This document shows positions 32,741 to 39,784 of a DNA stretch of 46,403 bases, piece by piece. Source of the stretch: Solirubrobacterales bacterium (GTDB lineage: Bacteria > Actinomycetota > Thermoleophilia > Solirubrobacterales > Solirubrobacteraceae); the NCBI GenBank assembly GCA_019240015.1, contig JAFAZB010000231.1:1-46403 (forward strand). Reading direction: 5' to 3'. The position numbers and the translations under genes are program-made. Below the pieces are notes generated by a model. That model saw nothing but the letters and a program-made list of their open reading frames with translations, ran no database searches and was not told the DNA's origin. Numbering within the stretch: position 1 is the stretch's first letter; each line of letters begins with the position of its first letter.

Positions 32741-33427
32741 ATGGCAACCACCGCGATCGTCTCCTACGACGACACCCCCAACGACCACGACGCGCTGATG
32801 CTGGGCCGGGTGCTGGCGGCGGCCGGCGCGCAGCTGACGCTCGCCTACGTCCGTCACTCCACCCAAGCCGAGCGCGAGCGCGAAGAGCTCGAAGAGCACG
32901 AGGCCGAAGCGCTGCTCGACCGCGGGGCGCGGTGGATCGGCGATCCCGACGTGGAGCGCAGGGTCGTCGTCAGCGGCTCGACCGGCGAGGGGCTGAAGTG
33001 GCTCGCCGAGCAGCAGGGCGCCGACGTGGTCGTGTTCGGCTCGGACTACCGCACCGCCGCGGGCCATGTCGCCCCCGGGCGCTCGGCCCAGACACTGCTC
33101 GAGGGCGGCCCGGCCGCGCTCGCCTTCGCCCCGGCCAACTACCGCGGTGAGCGCACTCCCCAGATCAGGACGATCGGCGTGCTCGCCGTCCCCGGCGACG
33201 ACGCCGCGATCGAGACCGCGCGCGAGCTCGCCGCTGCCCTGGACGCGAAGCTGACCCGGGACGAGCCCCGGGTGGATCTACTGGTGGTCGGCTCTCGCTC
33301 CGAGGCGCCGGACGGCCGACTGATGCTCACCGCCCAGGCGCAGAACGCGATCGAGGAGGCCACTTCGCCGGTGCTGGCCATCGCCCGCGGCGTCCCGGTC
33401 CGGTTCGACGCGCTGGTCGCGGCCTGA
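32741..33427 (+). CDS. Universal stress protein-like, tandem (second domain shortened)
   Basis: A 228-residue protein with one complete UspA-like nucleotide-binding domain (about 1-135: ATTAIVSYDDTPNDHDALML, then GEGLKWLAEQQGADVVVFGS and PGRSAQTLLEGGPAALAFAP) and a shorter second copy (about 140-222) ending TAQAQNAIEEATSPVLAIARG. Family members bind ATP or AMP and act in stress survival; the exact role is unknown. ATG 32741 has GGCAGGAG 6 nt upstream. Divergent from LysR; converges on the queA-like gene, where a strong hairpin follows its stop. Confidence 0.85.
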   Translation: MATTAIVSYDDTPNDHDALMLGRVLAAAGAQLTLAYVRHSTQAEREREELEEHEAEALLDRGARWIGDPDVERRVVVSGSTGEGLKWLAEQQGADVVVFGSDYRTAAGHVAPGRSAQTLLEGGPAALAFAPANYRGERTPQIRTIGVLAVPGDDAAIETARELAAALDAKLTRDEPRVDLLVVGSRSEAPDGRLMLTAQAQNAIEEATSPVLAIARGVPVRFDALVAA

Positions 33428-33441
33428 CAGGCACGGCAAAC

Positions 33442-33490
33442 CGGCGACAGCCGTCTGGCTGCCTACGGCAGCACCAGATGGCTGTCGCCG
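33442..33490. terminator. Strong bidirectional hairpin, candidate terminator
   Basis: A 49-nt inverted repeat: 11 perfect outer pairs (CGGCGACAGCC at 33442-33452 with GGCTGTCGCCG at 33480-33490), then a G-T wobble, five pairs (TCTGG with CCAGA), a 2-nt bulge, five pairs (CTGCC with GGCAG) and a TAC loop. It lies between the convergent Usp and queA-like genes and includes the last codons of the latter. There is no T-run, as is common in actinobacterial terminators. Confidence 0.7.
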
Positions 33491-34500
33491 AATTCGTGCC
33501 AGAGGTATCCGTGCGCGAGCGCCTCTCGGTAGGACAGAGCGAGCAACGCTCTCCCTGCCGCCGCCTCGAGCAGGCGCAGGTGCGGGGCGTTTGGCTCGTG
33601 CAGGCCGGTGATCAGACCGTCGACGGCTCGCAGCGGGCGCTCCGGCGCCACGACCAGCTCCGTCCATCCCGAGCCCGCCTCGAGCATCCCGTCGGGGCGC
33701 GCCACCGTCTCGAGTGCCCTGACCACGGTCGTACCAACCGCGATCACGCGCCCGCCCCAGGCCCTCGCGGCGCTCACCAGGGCCGCGGTCGGCTCGGGCA
33801 CCTCGTAGCGTTCAGGCAGCGGCGGCTCGTCGCGCTCGGGGGATGACACCCCGGTGTGGAGCGTGATCGTGGCCAGTAGGACCCCGCGGCCGATCAGCTT
33901 CGTCAGCAAGCGAGGCGTGAACGGGCGGCCGGCACTGGGCATCTCGGCACTTCCGGGAACGCTCGCGTAGGCATTCTGGTAGTCGCTCAGCGGCCGCCCG
34001 TCGGCCACGTACCCGTAGCGAATCGGCGTCGCGTGGCGTGCCAGGTACTCATCCAGGCGCTCACGACCTACGAGCCGGGCGAGCATCAGCCGTGCGCTCG
34101 ACGCGTACGGTGCGATCAGCTCGAACGTCGCCGCGCCGTGCTCCAGCAGGATCCGATCCCCGGCCCGTGAGCGCAGCGGTCGGGACCCGTCCGCGGTGCG
34201 CAGTTCGACGATCCGCCAGTCCTCGCTGAGACCGGGGGCGGGCCCTGAGATGTGGACCCTGAGCGCGGTTCCGTCCCCGCTGCGGCCCGCCGTGGCGGCC
34301 CGCAGCGTCGCCGAGACGTTGAGAACCACCACGTCACCGGGTCGGAGCAGCTCCGGCAGCTCTCGGAAGCTTGAATGCTCGATCCGCTGCTCCGCGCGCC
34401 TGGACACCAGCAGCCTGACGTCGTCACGCTCGAGGCCCCGAGCCTCGGGTGGCTCTCGGGCCTCGAGCGACTCGGGCAGCTCGAACGACAGCGCGCTCAA
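33463..34500 (-). CDS. QueA-like SAM:tRNA ribosyltransferase-isomerase homologue (divergent)
   Basis: A 345-residue protein of the QueA family, which in queuosine synthesis moves a ribosyl group from SAM to tRNA. Family landmarks are present but altered: DVVVLNVSATLRAAT replaces the usual NDTRV-type stretch, and YQNAYASVPGSAEMPSAGRPFTP replaces the GLHFT motif. Active-site residues are therefore partly changed, and no other queuosine genes are seen here. It starts at TTG 34500 overlapping the SDR stop (TTGA). I regard it as an actinobacterial paralogue of uncertain reaction, perhaps on another nucleic acid or small molecule. Confidence 0.8.
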   Translation of the reverse strand: MSALSFELPESLEAREPPEARGLERDDVRLLVSRRAEQRIEHSSFRELPELLRPGDVVVLNVSATLRAATAGRSGDGTALRVHISGPAPGLSEDWRIVELRTADGSRPLRSRAGDRILLEHGAATFELIAPYASSARLMLARLVGRERLDEYLARHATPIRYGYVADGRPLSDYQNAYASVPGSAEMPSAGRPFTPRLLTKLIGRGVLLATITLHTGVSSPERDEPPLPERYEVPEPTAALVSAARAWGGRVIAVGTTVVRALETVARPDGMLEAGSGWTELVVAPERPLRAVDGLITGLHEPNAPHLRLLEAAAGRALLALSYREALAHGYLWHEFGDSHLVLP

Positions 34501-35189
34501 GCCGAGACCTCGGCGAGCGTCATGTCCCTGGCGCGGTAGCGACCGCTTGGCCTCCGGCCCTCGATCAGCGCGAGCAGGCCCGGAACGCTCGCCTGCGGCG
34601 GCGGACGATCTGAGATGTCCTCGCCGGGGAACGCTTGCTGGTGCATCTCGGTCCGCATGTCCCCAGGGTCGACGGCATAGACCCTGAGCGCCGGATGCTC
34701 GGCCGCGAGGATCGCCGAGAGCTGCTCGAGCGCCGCCTTCGAGGACCCGTAGCCGCCCCAGCCCTCGTACGGCTCGACCGCCGCGTCGGAGGTCACGTTG
34801 ACGATGCAGCCGCCCGGCGCGATCTGCGCTACGACCAGCTGCGAGAGCGCCAGCGGCGCGAGCACGTTGACCCGGTACACGCGCTCGAGCTCGGCGAGCG
34901 GGTAATCCAGGAGCCGCGGCTGCGGGCTTGGACCGAGCGTGCTGGCGTTGTTGATCAGCGCGTCAAGCCGCTCGCCGCCGGCCTCGGCGAGCGCCTCGCG
35001 ATGCCACGGATCGCTGACGTCGCCTGAGATCGCCACTACCTCCGTGATCGCCCCGAGCTCGCGGGTGACCAGCTCGAGGTCGGGGGCCCCGCGGGCATCC
35101 AGCACCAGCGCCCATTGCCTGGCCGCGAGCGCGCGCGCCAGCTCCAGCCCCAAGCCTCGGGACGCTCCGGTGATGATTGCGCGTGGCAC
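34497..35189 (-). CDS. SDR family oxidoreductase
   Basis: A 230-residue short-chain dehydrogenase/reductase. The cofactor motif is IITGASRGLGLELA near the start, NNAS takes the NNAG position, and the catalytic part is NVTSDAA followed by GGYGSSKAALEQL with the Tyr-x3-Lys. A C-terminal PGDMRTEMHQQ segment resembles enzymes acting on small carbonyls. GTG 35189 is preferred over GTG 35198 because a TAGCGT box (35197-35202) lies 7 nt upstream of it. It overlaps the queA-like start by 4 bp; this SDR-QueA pairing recurs in actinobacteria. Substrate unknown. Confidence 0.85.
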   Translation of the reverse strand: MPRAIITGASRGLGLELARALAARQWALVLDARGAPDLELVTRELGAITEVVAISGDVSDPWHREALAEAGGERLDALINNASTLGPSPQPRLLDYPLAELERVYRVNVLAPLALSQLVVAQIAPGGCIVNVTSDAAVEPYEGWGGYGSSKAALEQLSAILAAEHPALRVYAVDPGDMRTEMHQQAFPGEDISDRPPPQASVPGLLALIEGRRPSGRYRARDMTLAEVSA

Positions 35190-35239
35190 CCTGCTCACGC
35201 TACGCCTCGAGCGGTCCCGGTTTCCAGCGGTAATTGGTC

Positions 35240-35899
35240 CTAGGACCGCTGGTCGATTAGACCCTCGCGGACGGCCAGCAGCGCCGCCTGGGTTCGGTCG
35301 GCGACCTCGAGCTTCGCCAGCAGGTGGCCGACGTGGGTCTTGACGGTTTTCTCGGAGATCCCCAGCGTCAGCGCGATCCGCTTGTTGGATTGCCCGGCCG
35401 CGATCAGCTCGAGCACCTCGCGCTCGCGCCCGGTGAGGCGGCCGCGCTCCGCCGGCGGGGAGTGGGGCCGCCCTGAGAGCGTTTGCATCAGCGCAGCGGT
35501 GACAGCTGGATCGAGCATCGCTCCGCCGGCGTGGGCGGCTCGGACCGCCCGGGCGAGCTCGCTCGGGTCGACGTTCTTGAGCAGATAACCCGCCGCGCCC
35601 GCCTCGATCGCTGGCATCAGCCGATCGTCATCGAGGAAGCTCGTGAGCACGATCACGCGGCTGCGCGGCGCACGCCCGCGCAGGGCGCGCATCGCGCTGA
35701 GGCCGTCACGGCGCGGCATCACGAGGTCCATCAGGATCACGTCGGGCTCGAGCCGGGTCGCCTGCTCGACCGCCTCCTCGCCATCGCCGGCCTCGCCCAC
35801 CACCTCGATCCCGTGCTGAAGCGCGAGGTACGTACGCAAGCCCTCCCTGACCACCGCGTGGTCGTCGACGATCAGCACCCGGATCGGATCGCCGCTCAT
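35240..35899 (-). CDS. NarL/FixJ family response regulator
   Basis: A 219-residue two-component response regulator. The receiver domain (about 7-120) has the acidic pair Asp12-Asp13, the phospho-acceptor Asp58 in VILMDLVMP and a Lys in YLLKN. The LuxR-type helix-turn-helix is at about 150-210 (LTGREREVLELIAAGQSNKR and SEKTVKTHVGHLLAKL). Its ATG overlaps the stop of the kinase gene (ATGA at 35896-35899), so the two are co-translated and form one system. Target genes are unknown. Confidence 0.95.
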   Translation of the reverse strand: MSGDPIRVLIVDDHAVVREGLRTYLALQHGIEVVGEAGDGEEAVEQATRLEPDVILMDLVMPRRDGLSAMRALRGRAPRSRVIVLTSFLDDDRLMPAIEAGAAGYLLKNVDPSELARAVRAAHAGGAMLDPAVTAALMQTLSGRPHSPPAERGRLTGREREVLELIAAGQSNKRIALTLGISEKTVKTHVGHLLAKLEVADRTQAALLAVREGLIDQRS

Positions 35900-37050
35900 C
35901 TCCTCGTGCCCGCGGGGGCCGGATCGGACAGCTCCAGCCGCACCCTGGTCCCCGCATTGGGCGCCGAGCGAATCTCCAAGCTGCCCCCGAGCTCGCTTGC
36001 GCGTTCCTCCATCGAGGTGAGACCGAGATGCCGCGAGCGGGCGTCCGTGCTCTGCGGGTCGAAGCCCACCCCGTCGTCGGTGACCTCCACCACCAGCGTG
36101 CCGTCGTGGTGCTCGAGCGTCACGGCGACGTTCGCGGCGCGGGCATGGCGGATCGCGTTGTGGAGCGCTTCGTGAACGATCCGCAGCACCGCGAGATCGC
36201 TGTCCCGGGCCGGACTGCGCGCGGCGGGCGCGCGGAGCTCGATCTCGATCCCGTGAACACGGCTCAGCATCTCGACCTCCTTGCGCAACGCGCCCTCGAG
36301 GCCATCACGCTCCAGCTCGGGTGGCCGCAGGCCGAGAATCAGCGTGCGCAACTCATCGAGCGCCTCCCGCGCCAGCTCCCGCACCCGGTGCAGCTGGGCG
36401 CGGGCGGCCACCACATCGCGCTCGAGCAGGGTGGCGGCCGAGTCCGCCCCCAAACTGAGGCTGAACAGCTTCTGGCTGACGACGTCGTGCAGCTCGAGCG
36501 CGAGCCGGTTGCGCTCCGAGAGGATCGTCAGCTCTTGGCTGCGCTCGTACAGGCGAGCGTTGGTGATCGCGATCGCGGCGTGCGCGGCCAGCAGCTCGAT
36601 CAGCTCCTGGTCGGTCGCATCGAACGACGCGCCGCCCTGTTTCTCGGTCAGGTAGAAGGCGCCGATCACCTGGTCGCGGACCACGATCGGGACCCCCAGA
36701 AACGAGCGCATGTCGGGGTGCTGGCGTGGCCACCACCCTCGAAACCGGGGGTCCTCGTGGATGTCCTCGGTGCGGTAGGGCTCGGCGGTCTCGAGCATCG
36801 CGCCGAGCATCCCGTGCGTCCTCGGCAGGGGCCCCATCGCGGCGACCAGCTCGTCACTCATGCCGGCCACCAGGAAGCGCCGGAAGCCGCCTTCGCCGTC
36901 AGGTATGCCGAGCGCGGCGTAGCGTGCCTGGACGAGCTCGCGCGAACGGTCCACCAGCCGCTGGAGGACCTCGTCGACCGATAGCTCGCTCGCGACCGCC
37001 AGCACGGCATCGCTGACCGCCTTCAGCGCCGGACTGGACGGCTCTGGCAT
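35896..37050 (-). CDS. GAF-domain sensor histidine kinase (NarX/DevS-like)
   Basis: A 384-residue soluble histidine kinase. One GAF domain (about 15-160: RYAALGIPDGEGGFRRFLVA and LGVPIVVRDQVIGAFYLTEK) senses the signal, a HisKA_3 dimerisation domain follows with the phospho-His in LALELHDVVSQKLFSLSL, and an HATPase domain ends the protein (NAIRHA and EVTDDGVGFDP, then GLTSMEERASELGG). No TM helix is seen. ATG 37050 is chosen because TATCGT (37057-37062, minus strand) lies 6 nt before it; the longer frame to 37074 is rejected. It shares its -10 bases with the divergent small gene at 37075. Confidence 0.92.
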   Translation of the reverse strand: MPEPSSPALKAVSDAVLAVASELSVDEVLQRLVDRSRELVQARYAALGIPDGEGGFRRFLVAGMSDELVAAMGPLPRTHGMLGAMLETAEPYRTEDIHEDPRFRGWWPRQHPDMRSFLGVPIVVRDQVIGAFYLTEKQGGASFDATDQELIELLAAHAAIAITNARLYERSQELTILSERNRLALELHDVVSQKLFSLSLGADSAATLLERDVVAARAQLHRVRELAREALDELRTLILGLRPPELERDGLEGALRKEVEMLSRVHGIEIELRAPAARSPARDSDLAVLRIVHEALHNAIRHARAANVAVTLEHHDGTLVVEVTDDGVGFDPQSTDARSRHLGLTSMEERASELGGSLEIRSAPNAGTRVRLELSDPAPAGTRR

Positions 37051-37056
37051 GCCAGG

Positions 37057-37066
37057 ACGATAGCTT
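37057..37066. promoter_or_regulatory. Back-to-back divergent -10 boxes sharing two bases
   Basis: The minus-strand TATCGT (37062 down to 37057) lies 6 nt before ATG 37050 of the kinase; the plus-strand TAGCTT (37061-37066) lies 8 nt before ATG 37075 of the small protein. The two boxes share bases 37061-37062. Both transcripts would be leaderless, and polymerase bound to one would exclude the other. Confidence 0.6.
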
Positions 37067-37074
37067 TGCCTCAC

Positions 37075-37161
37075 ATGCCGCGGTTCCTGATCTGGACCCA
37101 GGTGGCGATCGTGATCTTCGTCCTCGCGGGCATGGTGATCGCGATCACAAAACTGGTGTAA
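37075..37161 (+). CDS. 28-residue single-TM small protein
   Basis: An 87-bp gene, too short for ordinary ORF calling, encoding a 28-residue peptide (residues 1-20: MPRFLIWTQVAIVIFVLAGM) that ends with a charged Lys just before the C-terminus. Nearly the whole chain is one hydrophobic helix with a basic N-terminal residue, so it should sit in the membrane as a one-pass miniprotein. ATG 37075 has a TAGCTT box 8 nt upstream, the leaderless pattern of this window, and is divergent from the kinase gene. Function unknown; I have a vague sense that similar peptides occur in related bacteria but cannot verify it. Confidence 0.6.
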   Translation: MPRFLIWTQVAIVIFVLAGMVIAITKLV

Positions 37162-37183
37162 TCAGCCCAGTACAGTCCTTGCC

Positions 37184-37630
37184 ATGTTCGGCTCGATCCT
37201 CGTCGGGACCGACGGCTCGGAGACCGCTTCGACGGCGGTCTCGCACGCGATTGCGCTCGCGGGCGCGCTGGGCGCCAAGCTTCAGATCGTCAGCGCCTAC
37301 GAACCGATCGCCGAGCATCGCCTGCGGAGCGCGCGGGTGGAGGTGCCGAAGGATCTGGAGTGGATGATCAATCCCCATCAGGACGTGCTGGCGCTGCTCG
37401 AGTCCGCTGAGCAGCAGGCCCGGACCGAGGGCGTGGAGCAGGTCGAGACCTTCGCTCGGCAAGGCGACGCGGCCGACGCGATTCTCGACGTCGCCGAGGA
37501 GCAGCGCGTAGAGCTGATCATCGTCGGCAACAAGGGGATGACCGGCGCCACCAGGTTTCTGCTCGGCTCGGTGCCGAACAAGGTGTCGCACCACGCGCCC
37601 TGTTCGGTGCTGATCGTTCGCACCACCTAG
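37184..37630 (+). CDS. Universal stress protein UspA family
   Basis: A 148-residue single-domain UspA protein. FGSILVGTDGSETASTAVSH starts the Rossmann-like fold and the ATP-binding loop reads VGNKGMTGATRFLLGSVPNK near residues 109-128, matching the G-2x-G-9x-G-S pattern of nucleotide-binding members. A TACAGT box (37171-37176) lies 7 nt before ATG 37184, indicating a leaderless transcript starting just after the 28-residue gene's stop. It converges on the subtilase gene. A larger homologue is at 32741. Confidence 0.92.
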   Translation: MFGSILVGTDGSETASTAVSHAIALAGALGAKLQIVSAYEPIAEHRLRSARVEVPKDLEWMINPHQDVLALLESAEQQARTEGVEQVETFARQGDAADAILDVAEEQRVELIIVGNKGMTGATRFLLGSVPNKVSHHAPCSVLIVRTT

Positions 37631-37635
37631 CGCCC

Positions 37636-37663
37636 CCGGCGCGGCGTCCTCACGGCCGCGCGG
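37636..37663. terminator. GC-rich hairpin between convergent Usp and subtilase genes
   Basis: CCGGCGCGGC (37636-37645) pairs with GCCGCGCGG (37655-37663) with one bulged G and a 9-nt loop, giving nine GC pairs. It spans the gap between the two convergent genes and the last codons of the subtilase. No T-run follows on either strand; called only as a candidate. Confidence 0.4.
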
Positions 37664-39026
37664 TGGCGGCGGCGGCGTCGAGCAGCCCGTAGCCGTAGCT
37701 CTCGTTCGGGATCGTGTCGCCGAGCGGCTCGGCGGTCTGCTCGAGCCGCTGCAGGATCTGGTCAGGGGTGGGATGCGGTCCCAGCACCCTGCTCGCGATC
37801 ACCAGCGCTGCCGCAGCCGCCACCTCCGGCGAGGACATCGACGTGCCGATGTAGATGCCTGGATAGCCGAACTCGTCCGGGTGCAGCTGCGGGTCGAGCA
37901 GCGTCAACTGGTAGACGGGGGGCAAGCTTCGATTGGGATGGCAGTCGTGGTCGCCGGGCATGTATGCGTCGGGCCCGCCGCCGGGGGCGACCAGGTCGAG
38001 GCCGGCGCCGCCATTGGAGTACTGCGCCAGGCAACGGTCCCGGGTAGTGGCGCCGACCGAGATCACCGCCGGGGCTCGGGCGGGGTATGCGAGCTCGTTG
38101 GTGCGGTCGTTGCCCGCCGAGGCGACCACCACGACGCCCCGGGTGTGGGCGAAGCTGATCGCGTTGACGATGTCGGGGATCGCCGCGCCGCTGGTCACCT
38201 CGTCGGGCGAGAACTCCAGGCTCAGGTTGATCACCTGGGCGCCGTGAGCGACGGCATACCGGATCCCGCGCGCGATCGTGACCTCGTCCCCGTCGCCGGC
38301 GTCGTCGAGCACGCGCACCGGCATCACCGCGGCTCCGTAGGCCAGACCGGTCAGGCCGAAGCCGTTGTTGGTCGCCTCCGCGACCACGCCGGCGACCACG
38401 GTCCCATGGCCGTTGCGGTCGAGCGGGAAGCGATTGCCCTCGATGAAGTCATACGGAGCGACGAACCGCGTGCCGCCGAAGTCCGGCGACTTGCGGAACT
38501 GATGCCAGTCTCTGTACGCCACGCCGGTATCGAGCACCGCGACCACGACGCCCCGTCCGCCCGGCCGGTGATCGGCGAGCAGGTTCCCCCAGGCACCCGG
38601 GGCATTGACTCCGGCTGCCGGGAGAAAGTTCCACTGCATCGCCTCCCATCCGCGCGCCCGGTGGCTGGAGCCGCGGTCGTTCGGATACCAGGGGCCGGCC
38701 GCGTGGGCGATGAAGTCCGGCACCGCGAAGGCGACCCCAGGCTCACGGCGCAGGCGGGCGATCGCGCCGATCACGCTCTGCCCGGGGGCCAACCGCAGCA
38801 GCTGCTCGTGCGCCGCCGGCGGTGGTCCGACCGCGCGAGCGCCCATCCGCATCGCGATCGCCGCCGTGATCTGCTGCGCCGGCTGTGAGCTGTAGCCGAC
38901 GATCACCACGCCCGGCACGTAGTCGGCGGCGAGCGCCGTCCCGCCGCCGATCGTGTCACCCGCCAACAACGCCACCGCGGCGGTCAGCGCGGCGGCAAGT
39001 CGAGGGATGTGTGGTCGGAGACGCAC
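37650..39026 (-). CDS. Secreted S8 family (subtilisin-like) serine peptidase
   Basis: A 458-residue exported subtilase. A signal peptide (about 8-34) is followed by a short propeptide-like segment (about 36-110) and the catalytic domain. The triad is Asp166 (VAVLDTGVAY), His207 (NGHGTVVAG) and Ser396 (IGTSMSSPEVA), with oxyanion Asn306 in ASAGNDRTN. It ends soon after the domain with no surface anchor, so it is probably released. The GTG start at 39026 faces the tadA gene; a near-perfect palindrome lies between them. Substrates unknown. Confidence 0.93.
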   Translation of the reverse strand: MRLRPHIPRLAAALTAAVALLAGDTIGGGTALAADYVPGVVIVGYSSQPAQQITAAIAMRMGARAVGPPPAAHEQLLRLAPGQSVIGAIARLRREPGVAFAVPDFIAHAAGPWYPNDRGSSHRARGWEAMQWNFLPAAGVNAPGAWGNLLADHRPGGRGVVVAVLDTGVAYRDWHQFRKSPDFGGTRFVAPYDFIEGNRFPLDRNGHGTVVAGVVAEATNNGFGLTGLAYGAAVMPVRVLDDAGDGDEVTIARGIRYAVAHGAQVINLSLEFSPDEVTSGAAIPDIVNAISFAHTRGVVVVASAGNDRTNELAYPARAPAVISVGATTRDRCLAQYSNGGAGLDLVAPGGGPDAYMPGDHDCHPNRSLPPVYQLTLLDPQLHPDEFGYPGIYIGTSMSSPEVAAAAALVIASRVLGPHPTPDQILQRLEQTAEPLGDTIPNESYGYGLLDAAAATARP

Positions 39027-39080
39027 GGTTGGAGGCCGAGCCTGCTGCGCGCAGACTGGTGGCAGATGCTTAAGACATGA

Positions 39081-39106
39081 TCGGAAGCGGAAAGTTTCAC
39101 TTCCGA
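39081..39106. promoter_or_regulatory. 26-bp near-perfect palindrome between subtilase and tadA
   Basis: Positions 39081-39106 read as a 26-bp inverted repeat (TCGGAAG near the left end, CTTCCGA at the right), with two internal mismatches and a mismatched centre. It lies midway between the divergent starts at 39026 and 39138, an ideal place for a regulator of one or both genes. It could also form a hairpin in a leader RNA. The binding protein is unknown. Confidence 0.45.
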
Positions 39107-39137
39107 AGCTATCGACACTGCCCCTTCACTTTCGCCA

Positions 39138-39602
39138 GTGAGCTCGCACTTCTTTCCCCGCGATGAGTACTTCATGCGCATGGCGCTCCGCGAAGCGACC
39201 CGCGCGCTCGCGCACGACGACATCCCCGTCGGGGCCCTGGTGGTGCGCGAAGGGGAGGTGATCGGGACCGGCCACAACGAGCGGGAGCTGCGCAGCGACC
39301 CAACCGCCCATGCCGAGCTGATCGCGCTCCGCGACGCGGCCCGCACGCTCGGCAGCTGGCGCGTGCTGGACAGCGTCATGTACGTGACGCTCGAGCCCTG
39401 CGCGATGTGCGCCGGGGCGATCGTCCTGGCGCGCATCCCCCGGCTGGTGTTCGGCACCACCGACCCCAAGGCTGGCGCCGCCGGCAGCGTGCTCAACGTG
39501 CTCGCCGAGCCCCGCCTGAACCACAGCCCTCAGGTCCAGTCGGGCCTACTCGCCGCGGACTGCGCGGACCTGCTGCGCTCGTTCTTCGCCCCGCGACGCT
39601 GA
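39138..39602 (+). CDS. tadA: tRNA-specific adenosine deaminase TadA
   Basis: A 154-residue cytidine/deoxycytidylate-deaminase-fold enzyme that converts the wobble adenosine of tRNA-Arg(ACG) to inosine. Zinc ligands and catalytic Glu are in place: His58-Ala-Glu60 in PTAHAELIALR and Cys88/Cys91 in LEPCAMCAG. The N-terminal DEYFMRMALREATRALAHDD and FGTTDPKAGAAGSVLNVL agree with TadA rather than guanine deaminase. GTG 39138 is taken as start; ATG 39174 (MRMALRE) is a shorter alternative. A tRNA-Ser gene follows 70 bp later but is not a known TadA substrate. Confidence 0.93.
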   Translation: MSSHFFPRDEYFMRMALREATRALAHDDIPVGALVVREGEVIGTGHNERELRSDPTAHAELIALRDAARTLGSWRVLDSVMYVTLEPCAMCAGAIVLARIPRLVFGTTDPKAGAAGSVLNVLAEPRLNHSPQVQSGLLAADCADLLRSFFAPRR

Positions 39603-39649
39603 GCCCCACCGAAGGGCGAACGGCGCGCGGGCCAGCTTCAGCAGTCGTC

Positions 39650-39655
39650 TAACGT
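39650..39655 (+). promoter_or_regulatory. Possible -10 box of the tRNA-Ser gene
   Basis: TAACGT (39650-39655) lies 17 nt before the mature 5' end of the tRNA, so transcription would begin about 10 nt before it. No convincing -35 is visible, and readthrough from tadA remains possible. Confidence 0.35.
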
Positions 39656-39672
39656 TCCGACGCGCGAAAACC

Positions 39673-39761
39673 GGAGAGGTGGCAGAGCGGTTGAATGCGC
39701 CGGTCTCGAAAACCGGTATGGGCGGTTTCGTCCATCGAGGGTTCGAATCCCTCCCTCTCCG
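39673..39761 (+). tRNA. tRNA-Ser (anticodon CGA)
   Basis: An 89-nt class II tRNA with a complete cloverleaf. The acceptor GGAGAGG (39673-39679) pairs with CCTCTCC (39754-39760), the anticodon stem CCGGT/ACCGG encloses loop CTCGAAA with anticodon CGA (39707-39709) reading UCG codons, a long variable arm marks it as serine, and the T loop is GTTCGAATCC. G39761 is the discriminator; CCA is not encoded. The long variable arm and the G discriminator are serine identity features. Confidence 0.96.
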
Positions 39762-39784
39762 CTGCATTAGTCGGGCACTGTAGT

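Noticed and set aside
39138..39761. A functional link between tadA and the adjacent tRNA-Ser
   Set aside because: TadA acts on tRNA-Arg(ACG); tRNA-Ser(CGA) has no adenosine in the wobble position, so closeness is taken as chance.
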